This document shows, piece by piece, positions 47,501 through 55,800 of a stretch of DNA of 64,000 nt (position 1 is the stretch's first letter; each line of letters begins with the position of its first letter). Source of the DNA: Cydia pomonella (Eukaryota > Arthropoda > Insecta > Lepidoptera > Tortricidae). The DNA is taken from NCBI RefSeq assembly GCF_033807575.1, contig NC_084723.1, forward strand, positions 5,709,247 through 5,773,246, written 5' to 3'. The notes beneath the pieces are model-generated. The model had not been told where the DNA came from, did not search any database, and was given only the letters and a program-made list of their open reading frames with translations. The translations under genes were made by a program, and so were the position numbers.

Positions 47501-49146
47501 ATTAAATAATAGTCTTAACATCAATTTACCGCACACTATTATTACAATTAATAAATTCCTATAGTTGACCCTTGCCTTCACAAGCTTTTTTTAAATAAAA
47601 TCATAAGGCTTCCCTAAGTGTATTATTTTGATTCTGGAAGACTTATGGCAATCCCAACCCTCAGACATGGTGTTTCAACATAGAGAGGAAGTGACAGATA
47701 CAAACACACCTGTGCATGAGCAAAACTCTGGAAGATCTGCTTGTCGGCCTCGCTCATCTCTGGCTCAATGTCATCAAACAAGAGAGCAAAGCATGTGCAG
47801 CCAAACTGGGACACCTGCAAGTCATAAATAAAGTTTCAGTAATAAAATACGTGTGTATGTCTATATCTCATCAATTACACAGGAAATTATAATTAATCAT
47901 AGATAATTTTGAATCATCATCTTCCTTCCGTTATCCCTTTAACACTCGACTTTTTTGCCACAGCTCATGGGAGCCTGAGAGAGTCCACTTGGCAACTAAT
48001 CCTAAGAATTAGGAGACACCATTTTTTTGCCATCTGACCTTCCAACCCAGAGGGTAACCTAGGCCTTATTGGGATTAGTCCGGTTTCCTCACTATGTTTT
48101 CCTTCACCAAAGAGCAACTGGCAAATATCAAATTATCTCTCATTGGTACGAGCCGGGTTTTGAACCTGCAACCTCCTGATTGAAAGTTCTTGCCACTCAT
48201 TAATTAAGTTTCTTAAATAGGCACAAAAAATACTTTATACAAAAATGTGCTTTTCAAATATCAGAAGCCAATAAATATCACTTTGCTTACCTGTTCAAGT
48301 TTCCGTTTCAAAGTGGTAATTTCCTTTTGGCTGCTATATGTGATATCCAAGCCCGGAGACAGAGCATAACAGAATGTAATGCCCTGAGCCCTGGCCGCAG
48401 AGATCAGAGACGTGAGGTGCTCCGCCTCCTCCACGGTGTACAGCTCCCGCCAATAGGCTCGGTGCTTGTAATCGTCCTTTGGAGCGTACACATACATGTC
48501 CAAGCCCCATTTTTTTTGCCTGGAAGGTTTTGTTAGTAAGATGATGCTAACTGTAAGCCCTATGTGCATGAGATGGTACATTTTTGTTTATTTCTCATGA
48601 AAAAAAATTCAAGTATCAAAAAAGTATAAAAATAATGTTTATAAATTTTTAAGTTCTGAGATTACAGGGGTTAAGTTACATTAACCATGCATAATCAATG
48701 TTCGTAAATAACATTAAACTAGAAGTTAATCTACTATTTTCAGTTCAGTTATTAATATATTTTTTAAGAAAATAGTATTCAATATGAATATAGTAAACAT
48801 TCAAATACTAACAAGAATGTTGGTTAATTTGTTTACATTATCACCCTGTCACTTTCTAGTCGTAATTATAAGTATCAATCAATTCAAAGATCTGAATAAG
48901 AAGACCAGTACTTACTTTTGAAAAAGATCTTTTCGCTGCTCCGTGGTCCACGGGCGACCGTAAAAGCCTGCAAATAGTTGATCACAGGTCATTCACACCG
49001 TTCTTAACTTAGTATTCCTAACATAGGTATAAAACTACACATAGTCCACGAAGCTTTACAAGCTCACATCTAAACTTACCTTCAACAACTCCACATATGA
49101 AGTCTTTCCGGCTAGCATTTGCTTCGTCTGGCGAACTTTCAGTCAT
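23669..49146 (-). CDS. Oga: O-GlcNAcase (protein O-GlcNAc hydrolase), 22 coding exons, complete
   Basis: OGA removes O-linked GlcNAc from Ser/Thr of nuclear and cytosolic proteins, the counterpart of OGT. Exons: 49146-49080, 48967-48916, 48519-48291, 47814-47710, 46973-46811, 46421-46293, 45281-45138, 44651-44537, 44097-44012, 43623-43454, 38122-37726, 37321-37200, 36443-36355, 34723-34546, 33728-33554, 33067-33014, 32786-32596, 30990-30902, 30111-30017, 29005-28857, 28275-28110, 23793-23669; 1029 residues, all phases consistent. The GH84 domain starts at FICGVVEGFYGRPW; LLFDDIEPEM holds the two catalytic Asp (about residues 130-131, human D174/D175), followed by CPTQYC, IWDNLHANDYDQKR and LTNPNCEYNAN. 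Exons 9-13 are a low-complexity acidic linker. Exons 14-17 form the stalk (DLFYLPFEHGSRG, EPWVFRGGL). Exons 17-22 form the acetyltransferase-like domain (RPYSAADENAVCEIC, IVGYACAALN, LLQFYSKLGF). Exons 10 and 21 carry giant tandem arrays at their donors. Confidence 0.96.
24433..25486 (-). mobile_element. 5'-truncated non-LTR retrotransposon (LINE) in OGA intron 21
   Basis: A 245-residue open frame (25481-24744) encodes the end of a reverse transcriptase: MDLNPSKCFAMTFSR, DLGVIHDSKLIFDNHI, YCSYVRSKLEYASQVW and RIERIQKKFIKHL, typical of the thumb and C-terminal region of CR1/Jockey-type elements. The 3' end is an A/T-rich tail (24433-24475, AAATA-type on the minus strand). Both ends are bounded by the same 11 bases, TATGGCACTAT (24422-24432 and 25487-25497), a target site duplication. 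The intact frame implies a recent insertion. Confidence 0.93.
25600..28240. repeat. 16-copy 160-bp tandem array over the OGA exon 21 donor
   Basis: Donor positions run from 28110 to 25710, exactly 15 periods of 160 bp. Each unit on the minus strand holds most of exon 21 (from PAGVLRAHPALL to LLAALRAHG), a donor-like G|GTACTG, and about 30 bp of filler containing CACTCCCACCAG. Upstream of the first copy is the unique start of exon 21 (acceptor at 28275). The last copy ends in a different, stronger donor, CATG|GTGAAT, which may be ancestral. Further degraded copies with CTGGTGGGAGTGGA and CTCTTAACGTGGCCAG extend to about 25600. The unit is about 75-80% GC and CpG-rich. 160 is not a multiple of three. 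Confidence 0.95.
28335..28760. mobile_element. Two LINE fragments abutting in opposite directions in OGA intron 20
   Basis: On the plus strand 28344-28620 encodes a basic, Pro/Lys-rich peptide (CYAVTAAKPPAVSKPKQRPK) that looks like part of a retroelement ORF1. On the minus strand, 28758-28640 encodes LIKTVYYAHFHSLMTYGVLIWG, a motif near the end of Jockey/RTE-type reverse transcriptases. The pieces face opposite ways, so this is a rearranged or composite remnant. The ORF1 identity is tentative. Confidence 0.5.
29405..29965 (-). mobile_element. tRNA-derived SINE interrupted by another repeat
   Basis: On the minus strand the head has box A TAGTGGGTAGTGACC and box B GGTTCGAATCC (near 29925-29960). 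The body resumes at 29405-29480 with GTACCCACAACACAAGC and GAGCTTACTGTGGG. Between them lie an (AT)n run (29478-29513) and a second repeat (29515-29760) also present at 44753-44976. Nested insertion is the simplest reading. Confidence 0.65.
29515..29760 (+). repeat. Interspersed repeat, copy 1
   Basis: Starts TACTACGTTGGTGGCAAAC, has GCATACGGCCCGCCTGATGG, CAGTCTCCGTAGCCTATG and GAGTAGGGTCTAGTGTTATT. It is matched along its length by 44753-44976 in the same orientation. No open frame. Confidence 0.8.
30017..30111 (-). other. OGA exon 19, short AT-rich exon easily missed
   Basis: Bounded by CTTTTTTAG-like acceptor sequence and donor G|GTTAGT. It encodes RLVQPFLTFAPSLCMVIEED and on to NVNG. It bridges exon 18 (phase 2 end) and exon 20 (phase 1 start), which cannot be joined directly in frame. 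It aligns with the segment of human OGA that precedes ICGYALG. It is almost flanked by a SINE. Confidence 0.85.
31366..31460. mobile_element. Palindromic repeat in OGA intron 17
   Basis: Arms AACATAGACACCGACATAGA and TCTATGTCGGTGTCTATGTT pair perfectly at the outer ends. Confidence 0.7.
31949..32299. mobile_element. TACACCGTGTTT element, copy in OGA intron 17
   Basis: Left end TACACCATGTTTTTTTATTT; internal AAGGGTGCATTCCTGAGC and CGATGTTCGAAATGACATTG; right end near ACACCGCGGTGTAG. Reverse orientation relative to 2974-3419. Confidence 0.7.
33473..33532 (-). pseudogene. Second copy of the 5' part of OGA exon 15
   Basis: A 60-bp block that repeats 33663-33723 with one base deleted (GTCCACACG against GTCCACCACG) and otherwise identical. 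It lies in intron 15, 22 bp beyond the donor of exon 15 (33554), in direct orientation, so the full duplicated unit would be about 190 bp. Upstream of it, TTCAG|ACGAG resembles the authentic acceptor TTTAG|ACAAG. The rest of the second exon copy is missing. High identity suggests it is young. Confidence 0.9.
34746..35011. mobile_element. 266-bp MITE with GGCCCGATTCGAAGA ends, copy 1
   Basis: Inverted ends GGCCCGATTCGAAGA and ATTCTTCGAATCGGGCC. Internal sequence (CTGTCAACTATACGACATAC on one strand, GACGTTAGAAATATCGTAGA) matches 63499-63750 in inverted orientation. It begins 23 bp past the acceptor of OGA exon 14. Confidence 0.85.
35503..35624. mobile_element. Palindromic MITE in OGA intron 13
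   Basis: Arms TAGGGCTAAGATGGTTCCAT..TGTCACTATGCC and GGCATGGTGACAAATGATAA..CCATCTTAGCCCTA. Confidence 0.8.
35749..36149. mobile_element. GGTTCCGTAG-type element, partial copy 2 (OGA intron 13)
   Basis: Shares GGTTCAAAAGTTAGAGGG, the CAGACAGATGGACA tract, CGAAACTATAAGGGTTC and the end GGGAACCC with 607-1243. The left end is missing. Confidence 0.65.
36240..36348. repeat. GGAA-rich simple repeat at the OGA exon 13 donor
   Basis: About 110 bp of imperfect (GGAA)n ending 7 bp from the exon 13 end at 36355. In the gene sense it is a TTCC run right after GTAAGTACTTC. Confidence 0.85.
36636..36695. repeat. GTTCGTGTCATCCACGATGA repeat, three dispersed copies
   Basis: The core GTTCGTGTCATCCACGATGA with CGCGCAGATTTGTCAAATCTAACC-like flank occurs here; inverted at 52312-52366 and partially at 43893-43925. 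It is a dispersed repeat of unknown class. Confidence 0.6.
36836..36976. mobile_element. Palindromic MITE in OGA intron 12
   Basis: Arms CCCCCGTATTCATAAACGTG..ACGATGCCGCTGATCATCG and CATGATCAGCGGCATCGTAA..ACACGTTTATGAATAAGGGG. Confidence 0.8.
38534..43521. repeat. 42-copy 120-bp tandem array over the OGA exon 10 donor
   Basis: Donor positions run from 43454 to 38534, exactly 41 periods of 120 bp. On the minus strand each unit has exon 10 sequence from CTACAGTGTCCACG (TVSTSQLQALADCPAARLKHQT), the donor ACG|GTGAGTG and about 50 bp of filler. The filler repeats a short piece (ACCAGACGGT) and carries an in-frame TAG. The first copy joins unique exon 10 at 43521; the last ends with GTCAGTAACC and unique intron. 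Copies are almost identical, with variants spaced 4 or 6 units apart (higher-order structure). The plus strand happens to stay open for 1712 codons, which is an artefact of the period. Confidence 0.95.
44417..44473 (-). pseudogene. Decayed copy of the OGA exon 8 donor region
   Basis: The block ATAAACCTTACGCGGGTG..TTTACCAGAGCGCCTACCG resembles the exon 8 end and early intron, ATAAACCTTATGCAGTTG..AGTACCTGAGCGCCTGCCG, at 44505-44553. It is direct, about 85 bp downstream in the gene sense, with several substitutions and a small insertion. Confidence 0.65.
44753..44985 (+). repeat. Interspersed repeat, copy 2 (OGA intron 7)
   Basis: Matches 29515-29760: AACTACGTCGGTGGTAAACG, GCATACGGCCCGTCTGATGG, CAGTCTCCGTAGCCTATG, GAGTAGGGTCTAGTGTTATT. 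Confidence 0.8.
46757..46787 (-). pseudogene. Decayed fragment of OGA exon 5 in intron 5
   Basis: Thirty bases beginning TACTTGGAGCTTTTGA match exon 5 at 46864-46893 (TACTCGGAGCTGTTGA) at 25 of 30 positions, with weaker similarity beyond. It is direct and starts about 24 bp after the exon 5 donor in the gene sense. Short and diverged, so moderate confidence only. Confidence 0.55.
47710..47814 (-). other. OGA exon 4: GH84 catalytic Asp pair
   Basis: This 35-codon, phase 0-0 exon encodes FALLFDDIEPEMSEADKQ. The adjacent Asp residues correspond to the acid/base and the substrate-polarising residue of the GH84 family, so the enzyme is expected to be active. Confidence 0.9.
47940..48205 (-). mobile_element. 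tRNA-derived SINE in OGA intron 3
   Basis: The minus strand has box B-like GGTTCAAAACCCGGC and a body with AGAGAGTCCACTTGG on the plus strand. There is no intact tRNA structure. Confidence 0.5.
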
Positions 49147-50334
49147 TTTTACGGTAAAATCGGCGATTAAACTCTCAAAATAATGATCGTTATGGTGGAA
49201 AGTTGGACACGAGCGTCGGTGGAGAACTACGCCTTATTGTGACTCAGAACAAACAGATAGCATTAGCAGTAACTGTGTAATGGATCCTCTCGATCTTGGA
49301 GCCTCGGTTGACCCGTTTCAGGCGTAAATCATCGAACTACTTTGTCCCATAAATGGAAATAATAGAAACGGAGAGAGAATGGAGAAATATGATGTGTCAA
49401 AATCTAATAAGTGTTTTAATGTGCAATAACCGGTTACTGAGAAACAGCTGTAAAATGCGAGGTAATTGTTAAGAGAGAACGGTTGTAAAAAAGAAAATAC
49501 AAGATTAAACATTAATTTCTTAATTATTTCTTATTTCGCTATTTTATTTTTTATTCATATAGATGTCCTGCTGCAATTAAACTTTTTTATTTTTTATTTC
49601 ATTTATTTGTCATTGAATGTGGCAGTATAAAGAACCTAACACTTCATTTCGTTGCAATAAACTTCACACGAATCATTAATTTAAATACGTTTTATATATT
49701 GAGGCATTACTGATTTACTTAATAAATGTAACAAATAACAATTTATTTAACTATTGTTTTGTCCAACCCAATTTATTTTAAATTTTTTTTGGCATCGTGA
49801 TCTACATTTTCGTAACTAGCAATACTGTATTGTAAAGGCGCCATTTTCAATGTCAATACGATCAGAACGTAGAATGTAGAACGTAGTGATTATATGCTTT
49901 TTATTCAAAATACGATAGGATATTTTTTATTTGATTACAATCTACAATGTGATCACAAAATCAGGAGAAATCGTGTATGATGTCGATGATAAACATAATG
50001 TATTAATACTATATTACGTTTTATCATTCATCGCTTTACTTTTGAATCAAGCACCTCCTAACTCCTTACTCGATAGTTATGGAATTGAAAAGAAACACCA
50101 TAAGAAATAAGGTAAGAAAATAAACGTAACCCCTTTTTTTCATTCATTTTATTAAAGTATCTTATTTCACATGTTTACACTTAAAATATAAAAACTCGGG
50201 ATCCTTAAGAATCGTTTAGTTTGACAATAAAATAATACGGACGATTATAGATTTCACTGAGAATATAAAAAACCAAAAATATTTAGGTATTTTATCAATA
50301 AATTTAAATCCAAAAAAAACGAGTTGTTTATTTA

Positions 50335-50472
50335 TATTGATGTTCGAAATGACATTGATATAATGTCACAGTTTTCAATTGTTTACAAAGCTTATGCAAC
50401 ATTTAATTACTTTTTATAAAAATTATTAAAAATTGTTTTTAATTTAACAGAATTCAATAAAAACACGGTATA
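50335..50472. mobile_element. TACACCGTGTTT element, right-end fragment
   Basis: GATGTTCGAAATGACATTGA to AAAAACACGGTATATAGG; the left half is missing. Confidence 0.6.
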
Positions 50473-50496
50473 TAGGGTTGTATAGGGTTATATAGG

Positions 50497-50752
50497 GGTC
50501 ATTGCGCTAGTTGCCACCCAGCTCTAGTTTTCGTCCACTTCCTACGGGACTGCTACAAAGAGTTGCGTAAATTTTGAATTATAAACCTACCATGCCACAG
50601 AAATGTGTACTTATTGCAATTCTTAACTTCTAAATAATAGATTTATTTACATATAAATGATTTTTCGCAAGTAGCGAATTAGAAATAAAATATATTAGTT
50701 GCTACTCCGTCAAGTGAACGGAAAACTAGAGCTGGACGGAAATTAGCACAAT
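50497..50752. mobile_element. Inverted-end element
   Basis: Ends GGTCATTGCGCTAGTTGCCA..CAGCTCTAGTTTTCGTCCA and GGAAAACTAGAGCTGGACGG..TAGCACAATGAGC are imperfect inverted repeats, about 255 bp, no frame. Confidence 0.65.
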
Positions 50753-51197
50753 GAGCATGTCTTATATAGATGGTCCCATTTAAATTTAGTTGTGATCAGA
50801 TAGATAAAGATTTAATTAAGAGGGACCACGTGCCGTCCATACAAAAAAGAAAACGTTTTTCCACTTCTAAATATTTTCCATTCTCCATGATTGTTTAGTA
50901 TGTTATTGTCACAATTAAAAACTAGTTTTATAGGTTTTCCATGGGTTTTCCTTTTTTTTTATTTACACAACTATTTTTTTTCTCATAAAAGCTCTATAAA
51001 CCTAGAATATATTATGCTGAAGCGATCGACATCAAAATCAAAGTGATGTGTTAAGATTTATTTAGTGGAAACCGTTTTCTCCCGATGGAATTTCATAGGA
51101 AAATTACCGTTACTTCGCTAAATTCAAAAAGCTATATTCTTCCCAAAGAAAGAAAGTAGAATTCATAGTTTCCCTATCGTCACCGCGGGTTACAATT

Positions 51198-51618
51198 ATA
51201 TACAGAGCCCGTACATTTCATGCCGTTGACAGAAAAATTACGTCACGCTACATAGAGGTGATTCCAATTAGTATTTTCGTAATAATTAATCATTTGTCAA
51301 CCTCTTTATGTAACTGATACATATACTTGACAATCAGTATAAAAACGTCTAACTGACTTTCATTTTATTGTCCCACAAATAAATAATAGATTATTAATTT
51401 ATGAAATAATACATATTTTTGGTTTTTAACAGCGTAACAAGCTTTTATTCACGTATCAAGTATTTATTATGATACCCATTAATAAGTAAGTAAGTAAGTA
51501 AGTAAATATTCTTTATTGCACCAACAATCAAAGTTATCTAAATTTGTAGTAACTTCCTGTATGTTAAATTACGTAATTTTTGCGTCAACGGCATGAAAAG
51601 TATGGGCCCTGTATATAA
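51198..51618. mobile_element. Inverted-end element of about 420 bp
   Basis: TATATACAGAGCCCGTACAT..TCATGCCGTTGAC and GTCAACGGCATGAAAAGTAT..GGGCCCTGTATATA are inverted ends. It contains an (AAGT)n run at 51484-51505 followed by a reversed LINE-type tail. Confidence 0.75.
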
Positions 51619-52795
51619 GCTTTAAACGATCCCTTAAAGTATATACTAACTTACGGTCGCAGTATACGATCCTTTGCGACGGGTGCAATGCATTATTCAT
51701 CAAATCTAAACTTCCGCCATAGCTTTTTAATTCCATTGGTACACAGCTTACTATATATAACGTTTATACAGACCTTGACAACCTTATGAACAATCTGTAG
51801 GTTTACTGTACTATTTTTATTGGTCGGTCGCTAGACTATACATTAGTGGTCAAATTGTGGTGTTTAGAGATCTTCTTATCTTATAAGTCTAAATTTAATT
51901 AAGATTAGGTACAAATGTTTGTCCTTTTTATTTTAATGACTAGACATAATACAGGCCATTTTAATGACCTATTTAACGCTTGTTATTTACATTGATTTAT
52001 TAAAATATATATACAGCAAAAATCGCCTATCCTACATTGAGTATTTAAATTTTTATTTAACATATATTATGCCAAATATTGGACAGGCAATCAAAAACAT
52101 TAACGACAACCCAATGTCTTAAAAATTAGGGTTCAACAAACGGTGATTTTCATCCATTTTAACGTTTGATTTTGTTAGGATGTAACTATAGGTATAACAA
52201 TGTCCAATCATGTGTCCTTTTTATCAGCCATTTTCAGAAAACATGTTTAGTCCTGGTTATATGGTCATGTCATTCACGAAGACGCTGCCTTGACTCGTAT
52301 TACCATGTTATTAAGGGTTAGATTTGACAACTATGCGCATCATCGTGGATGACACGAACGATTCATATATGAAGGTATGGAAAAGTCAATTACTTACATC
52401 AGAGAATGACCTTTTTACCGAAATATACAGAAATAGCATCATATCACTCAGTCTGATATAATTGCCAAAAAATTTCGCCACATAAAACGTTTGGATAGCC
52501 ATCGTTCCTCAATCCACCCACGGAACGGCAACAGATGATATCAAAATTTCATGATCTGGTCAAAGGAATCTGTTTTCTGTCTGGGTATCTCTCTCCTCCA
52601 CCTGACCCAAAAGGCGTGTAAAGAGACTTTTAGGTAATACCGAGATATCCTCTTGCTAGTGTCCTCGCGGATGCCACAGCATGTGGCACACTCGCACGAT
52701 AGCAGAGAAGACTGCAGTCTCTATAGATATCCCTTTTATCCCGGTTGTAAACTCGGCTACTCCTTCGGAGCCCGGGATCCACTACAAAGACCCTC

Positions 52796-52801
52796 TTTAT
52801 T
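52796..52801 (-). terminator. Possible polyadenylation signal of Glass
   Basis: AATAAA on the minus strand, 48 bp after the Glass stop. Close for a 3' UTR; a more distal site is possible. Confidence 0.25.
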
Positions 52802-52848
52802 AGTTAAGGTTAGAAATACACGGCGGAGACGCCGCGAGTTGGCAAGTG

Positions 52849-55800
52849 TCAGCCGAGGATCCCGCCCGACATGTTCCCGTGGACGCGCATGTGTCGGTTC
52901 AGGTTACCGGACTGCGAGAATCTGGGAACAAGTATAAACAGTTAAATACAGTGCCTTCTTGCCCGAGCTAGTTGTAGAAAAATCTGCCTTTACCTACCTA
53001 TAATAATCACCGGAGAAGCTATTTAGATCCCGTCCCATTATTTTCATAGATTTTAATAATGAGAATCTTTGCGAGCTTTTTTCGATCTAGTCCACAACTG
53101 CCGCAGCCTTCAGCATATCATCTTATAGTATTTTATACAATCGTGATATAAAAGAGAGCTTTTCACAAAGCTTCGTTGCCTAAGTGAGGTACGAGATTGA
53201 AAAGCTTGATTACACCACTATTGTATACAATACTTTTTTAACGAGTCATCAAAAATAATATTTTATTGACTATTAAAACCTAAATAAGTAATGAAAATTG
53301 GTAAATATCTAAGTAGACAAAAATGTAGTACAAAAGACTTAAACGCGCGAGCCTCCGCCCGCCCGTCCCCCGTTCTATAGGAGCGTGGCGGCACATGATT
53401 GGTTAATTTTTTTCTACTCTTCGACGGTAAATGGTTGAATTAAGATTCCGTTTACCAAACTATAATTGTGTACTTTTCATGTATGGGCTCCCACTCAACT
53501 ATAAGATTCATTTCGATACGCTGTAGTCAACTATAAAAAAAACTGTCCAATCACATGCTGCCGCGCTCCCATAGAAAAGACTAAACTGGTGCGGGGCGCG
53601 GGGTGGAAGTCGCGCGTTTATGTCTACATTTTTAGGGTTCCGTAGCCAAATGGCAAAAAAACGGAACCCTTATAGATTCGTCATGTCCGTCTGTCTGTCC
53701 GATTATTGTCTACTGAAATATATACTTACCAATTTTCATTAATTATTTAGGTTTTATAGTAAAAAAAGTATTATTTTTAGATGACTCATAGAAAAAGTAT
53801 TGTATAAAATAGTGATATAATCAAGCTTTTCAAGCTTCGTTGCCTAAACACGGTACTCGACTGAAAAGCTCTTTATATCACGATTGTATAAAATACTATT
53901 ATAGTTGACTACAGCCAGTGAACGGAAATAAAACATGGAAGCATTCTGAATGCTCAATTACATATAGCCCAACGTAAACTACCCTAAGGTGGGCGGGGGT
54001 TACAATTGTTACAAACTACTCGATTGGCAACTTCAGTTCGTCCGATATGACAGTCTGATAGATTGCTAACTCGGTTTATAAAAACAACGTTTTTTTTTAT
54101 AATTAAAAATAACATTAAATGTGTCGTAATGTGTGTTAATGTTTCTNNNNNNNNNNNNNNNNNNNNTGCCCGAGCTAATTGTAAAAAAAATCTGCCTTTA
54201 CCTACCTATCATGATCACCGGAGAAGCTATTTAACTACTTATCTTTTAAAATTATTATACGTGGATTATTTGACTGGTTCTTCAAACTACTATTACAGTA
54301 CATATGGGGCTACTTTATAGCACTAGTGCGAGAAGTAGCATATTATGTTACTGTGTCGAACATTTAAAGGGCCATATGTACTGTAAAACGTTGTACGATA
54401 CATGTGCGAATAGGTAATTCGCAATTCGTGTCGATTTAAAACACTCCCTTCGGTCGTGTTTTAATTTATCGCCACTCGTTTCGAATTTCCTATTTTTCGC
54501 ACTTGTATCGTAATGTACTATTATGGCATTAAACCTATCCCTGTCTACGTCATATTCTAATCAAAATATGAACCGCGAAAGCTGCCAGTACGTACAGCAA
54601 GAAGCGTATTAGCGGATTAATGTCGCTGATTGGTAGTTATTGACATTATATGCATTTCATCTATACTTATCTGTGTACCTACGTTAGTGTAATAGAGATG
54701 ACTATTATTTCGTTTATCAGTTTTGATTACAGGCTCTGTAAACGTATTGTTTTTTTAAATGTGGGCGTAATTGTGTATGTGTGCTAATTGGCCCGAGAAT
54801 TTGAACGGTAATGTTCTCAAATGCGGATTCCATGTTTTATTTCCGTTCACTGACTACAGCGTATCGAAAGAAATACTTATAGTTAGTTGAGTTGGGAGCC
54901 CATACATGAAAAGTACGCAATTATAGTTTGGTATAACGAAATCTTAATTCTACCATTACAGTCGACGAGTAGAAAACACTTAATTCAGTCCTTCACAATG
55001 CTGCCTGCCAGATTATTTTTGATAGGGACATTTTGCAGTTTAGTGTACGTAGTCAAAGATTTTGATTCAGGTGAGCTGTTATATATTATGTTTTTTAAAC
55101 TTGAATCTTCAGAAGTCTTAACGGTGGGGATCAGAACCGATATAAAGAACCCTGAAGAAAGCGACGGTTATGACTACACAACCAAATTTCCCTTCAAAAG
55201 CCGCAACGTTCAACGGAAAAAAGTTCAAATAACTTTCTTACCTAAGTAAGCACAGTTTGCATTGGTATGGCTTCTCTCCAGAATGTATCCGAAGGTGCTT
55301 CGTAAGGGTTGAGCTGTCAGAGAATGCTTTTTTGCAGGACCGACATCTGAGAAAAAAAGTGTTATGGTCATATTTTTGTAGAACAAAAAAGATCTAACTC
55401 ATTCAAAATTACCATTAGTAGCTGCAACTTTCTTAAAATTAAAAGAATTTAGTATGACTGTTATGTAAATGGGACTCTTAATTTTAATTAATCTTGTCTA
55501 TCTCACACTTGAAAACAAAAGCATGAATCAACATAGCTAGAGAGAGAAACCGTTGAAACGTTAGATACCTATATGTATATCAAACAAACTGTTACTTCAT
55601 AACAGTTCGTAATTAGTTCCTTCCTCTTATTCAAAACTTACTACCCACGTCCCACTACGTATTGTTTACGTAACGTGAAAGACCTTGATAAGTTTTAAAA
55701 TAAGTACTTACTGATATGGCCTTTCACCGGAATGTGTCCTCATATGCGTAGTTACACTTGAGCTTTGGCTGAACCGACGATCGCAAATAGGGCACCTGCA

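Larger units (their letters stand above)
49147..52795. other. Spacer between OGA start and Glass 3' end
   Basis: AT-rich. No recognisable coding sequence. It should contain the OGA promoter close to 49147-49300 and perhaps the Glass 3' UTR near the other end. It contains two inverted-end elements and a fragment of the TACACCGTGTTT family. Confidence 0.55.

Noticed and set aside
47636..47690. A decayed copy of OGA exon 4 downstream of it
   Set aside because: Only TCTGGAAGA and scattered bases match; not enough to separate from chance, so it was left out of the series.
54887..55249. A 120-codon plus-strand frame with a hydrophobic start ([18 protein letters not shown])
   Set aside because: It begins in an inverted repeat and ends over the antisense of a Glass exon. 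No recognisable domain or splice partners.
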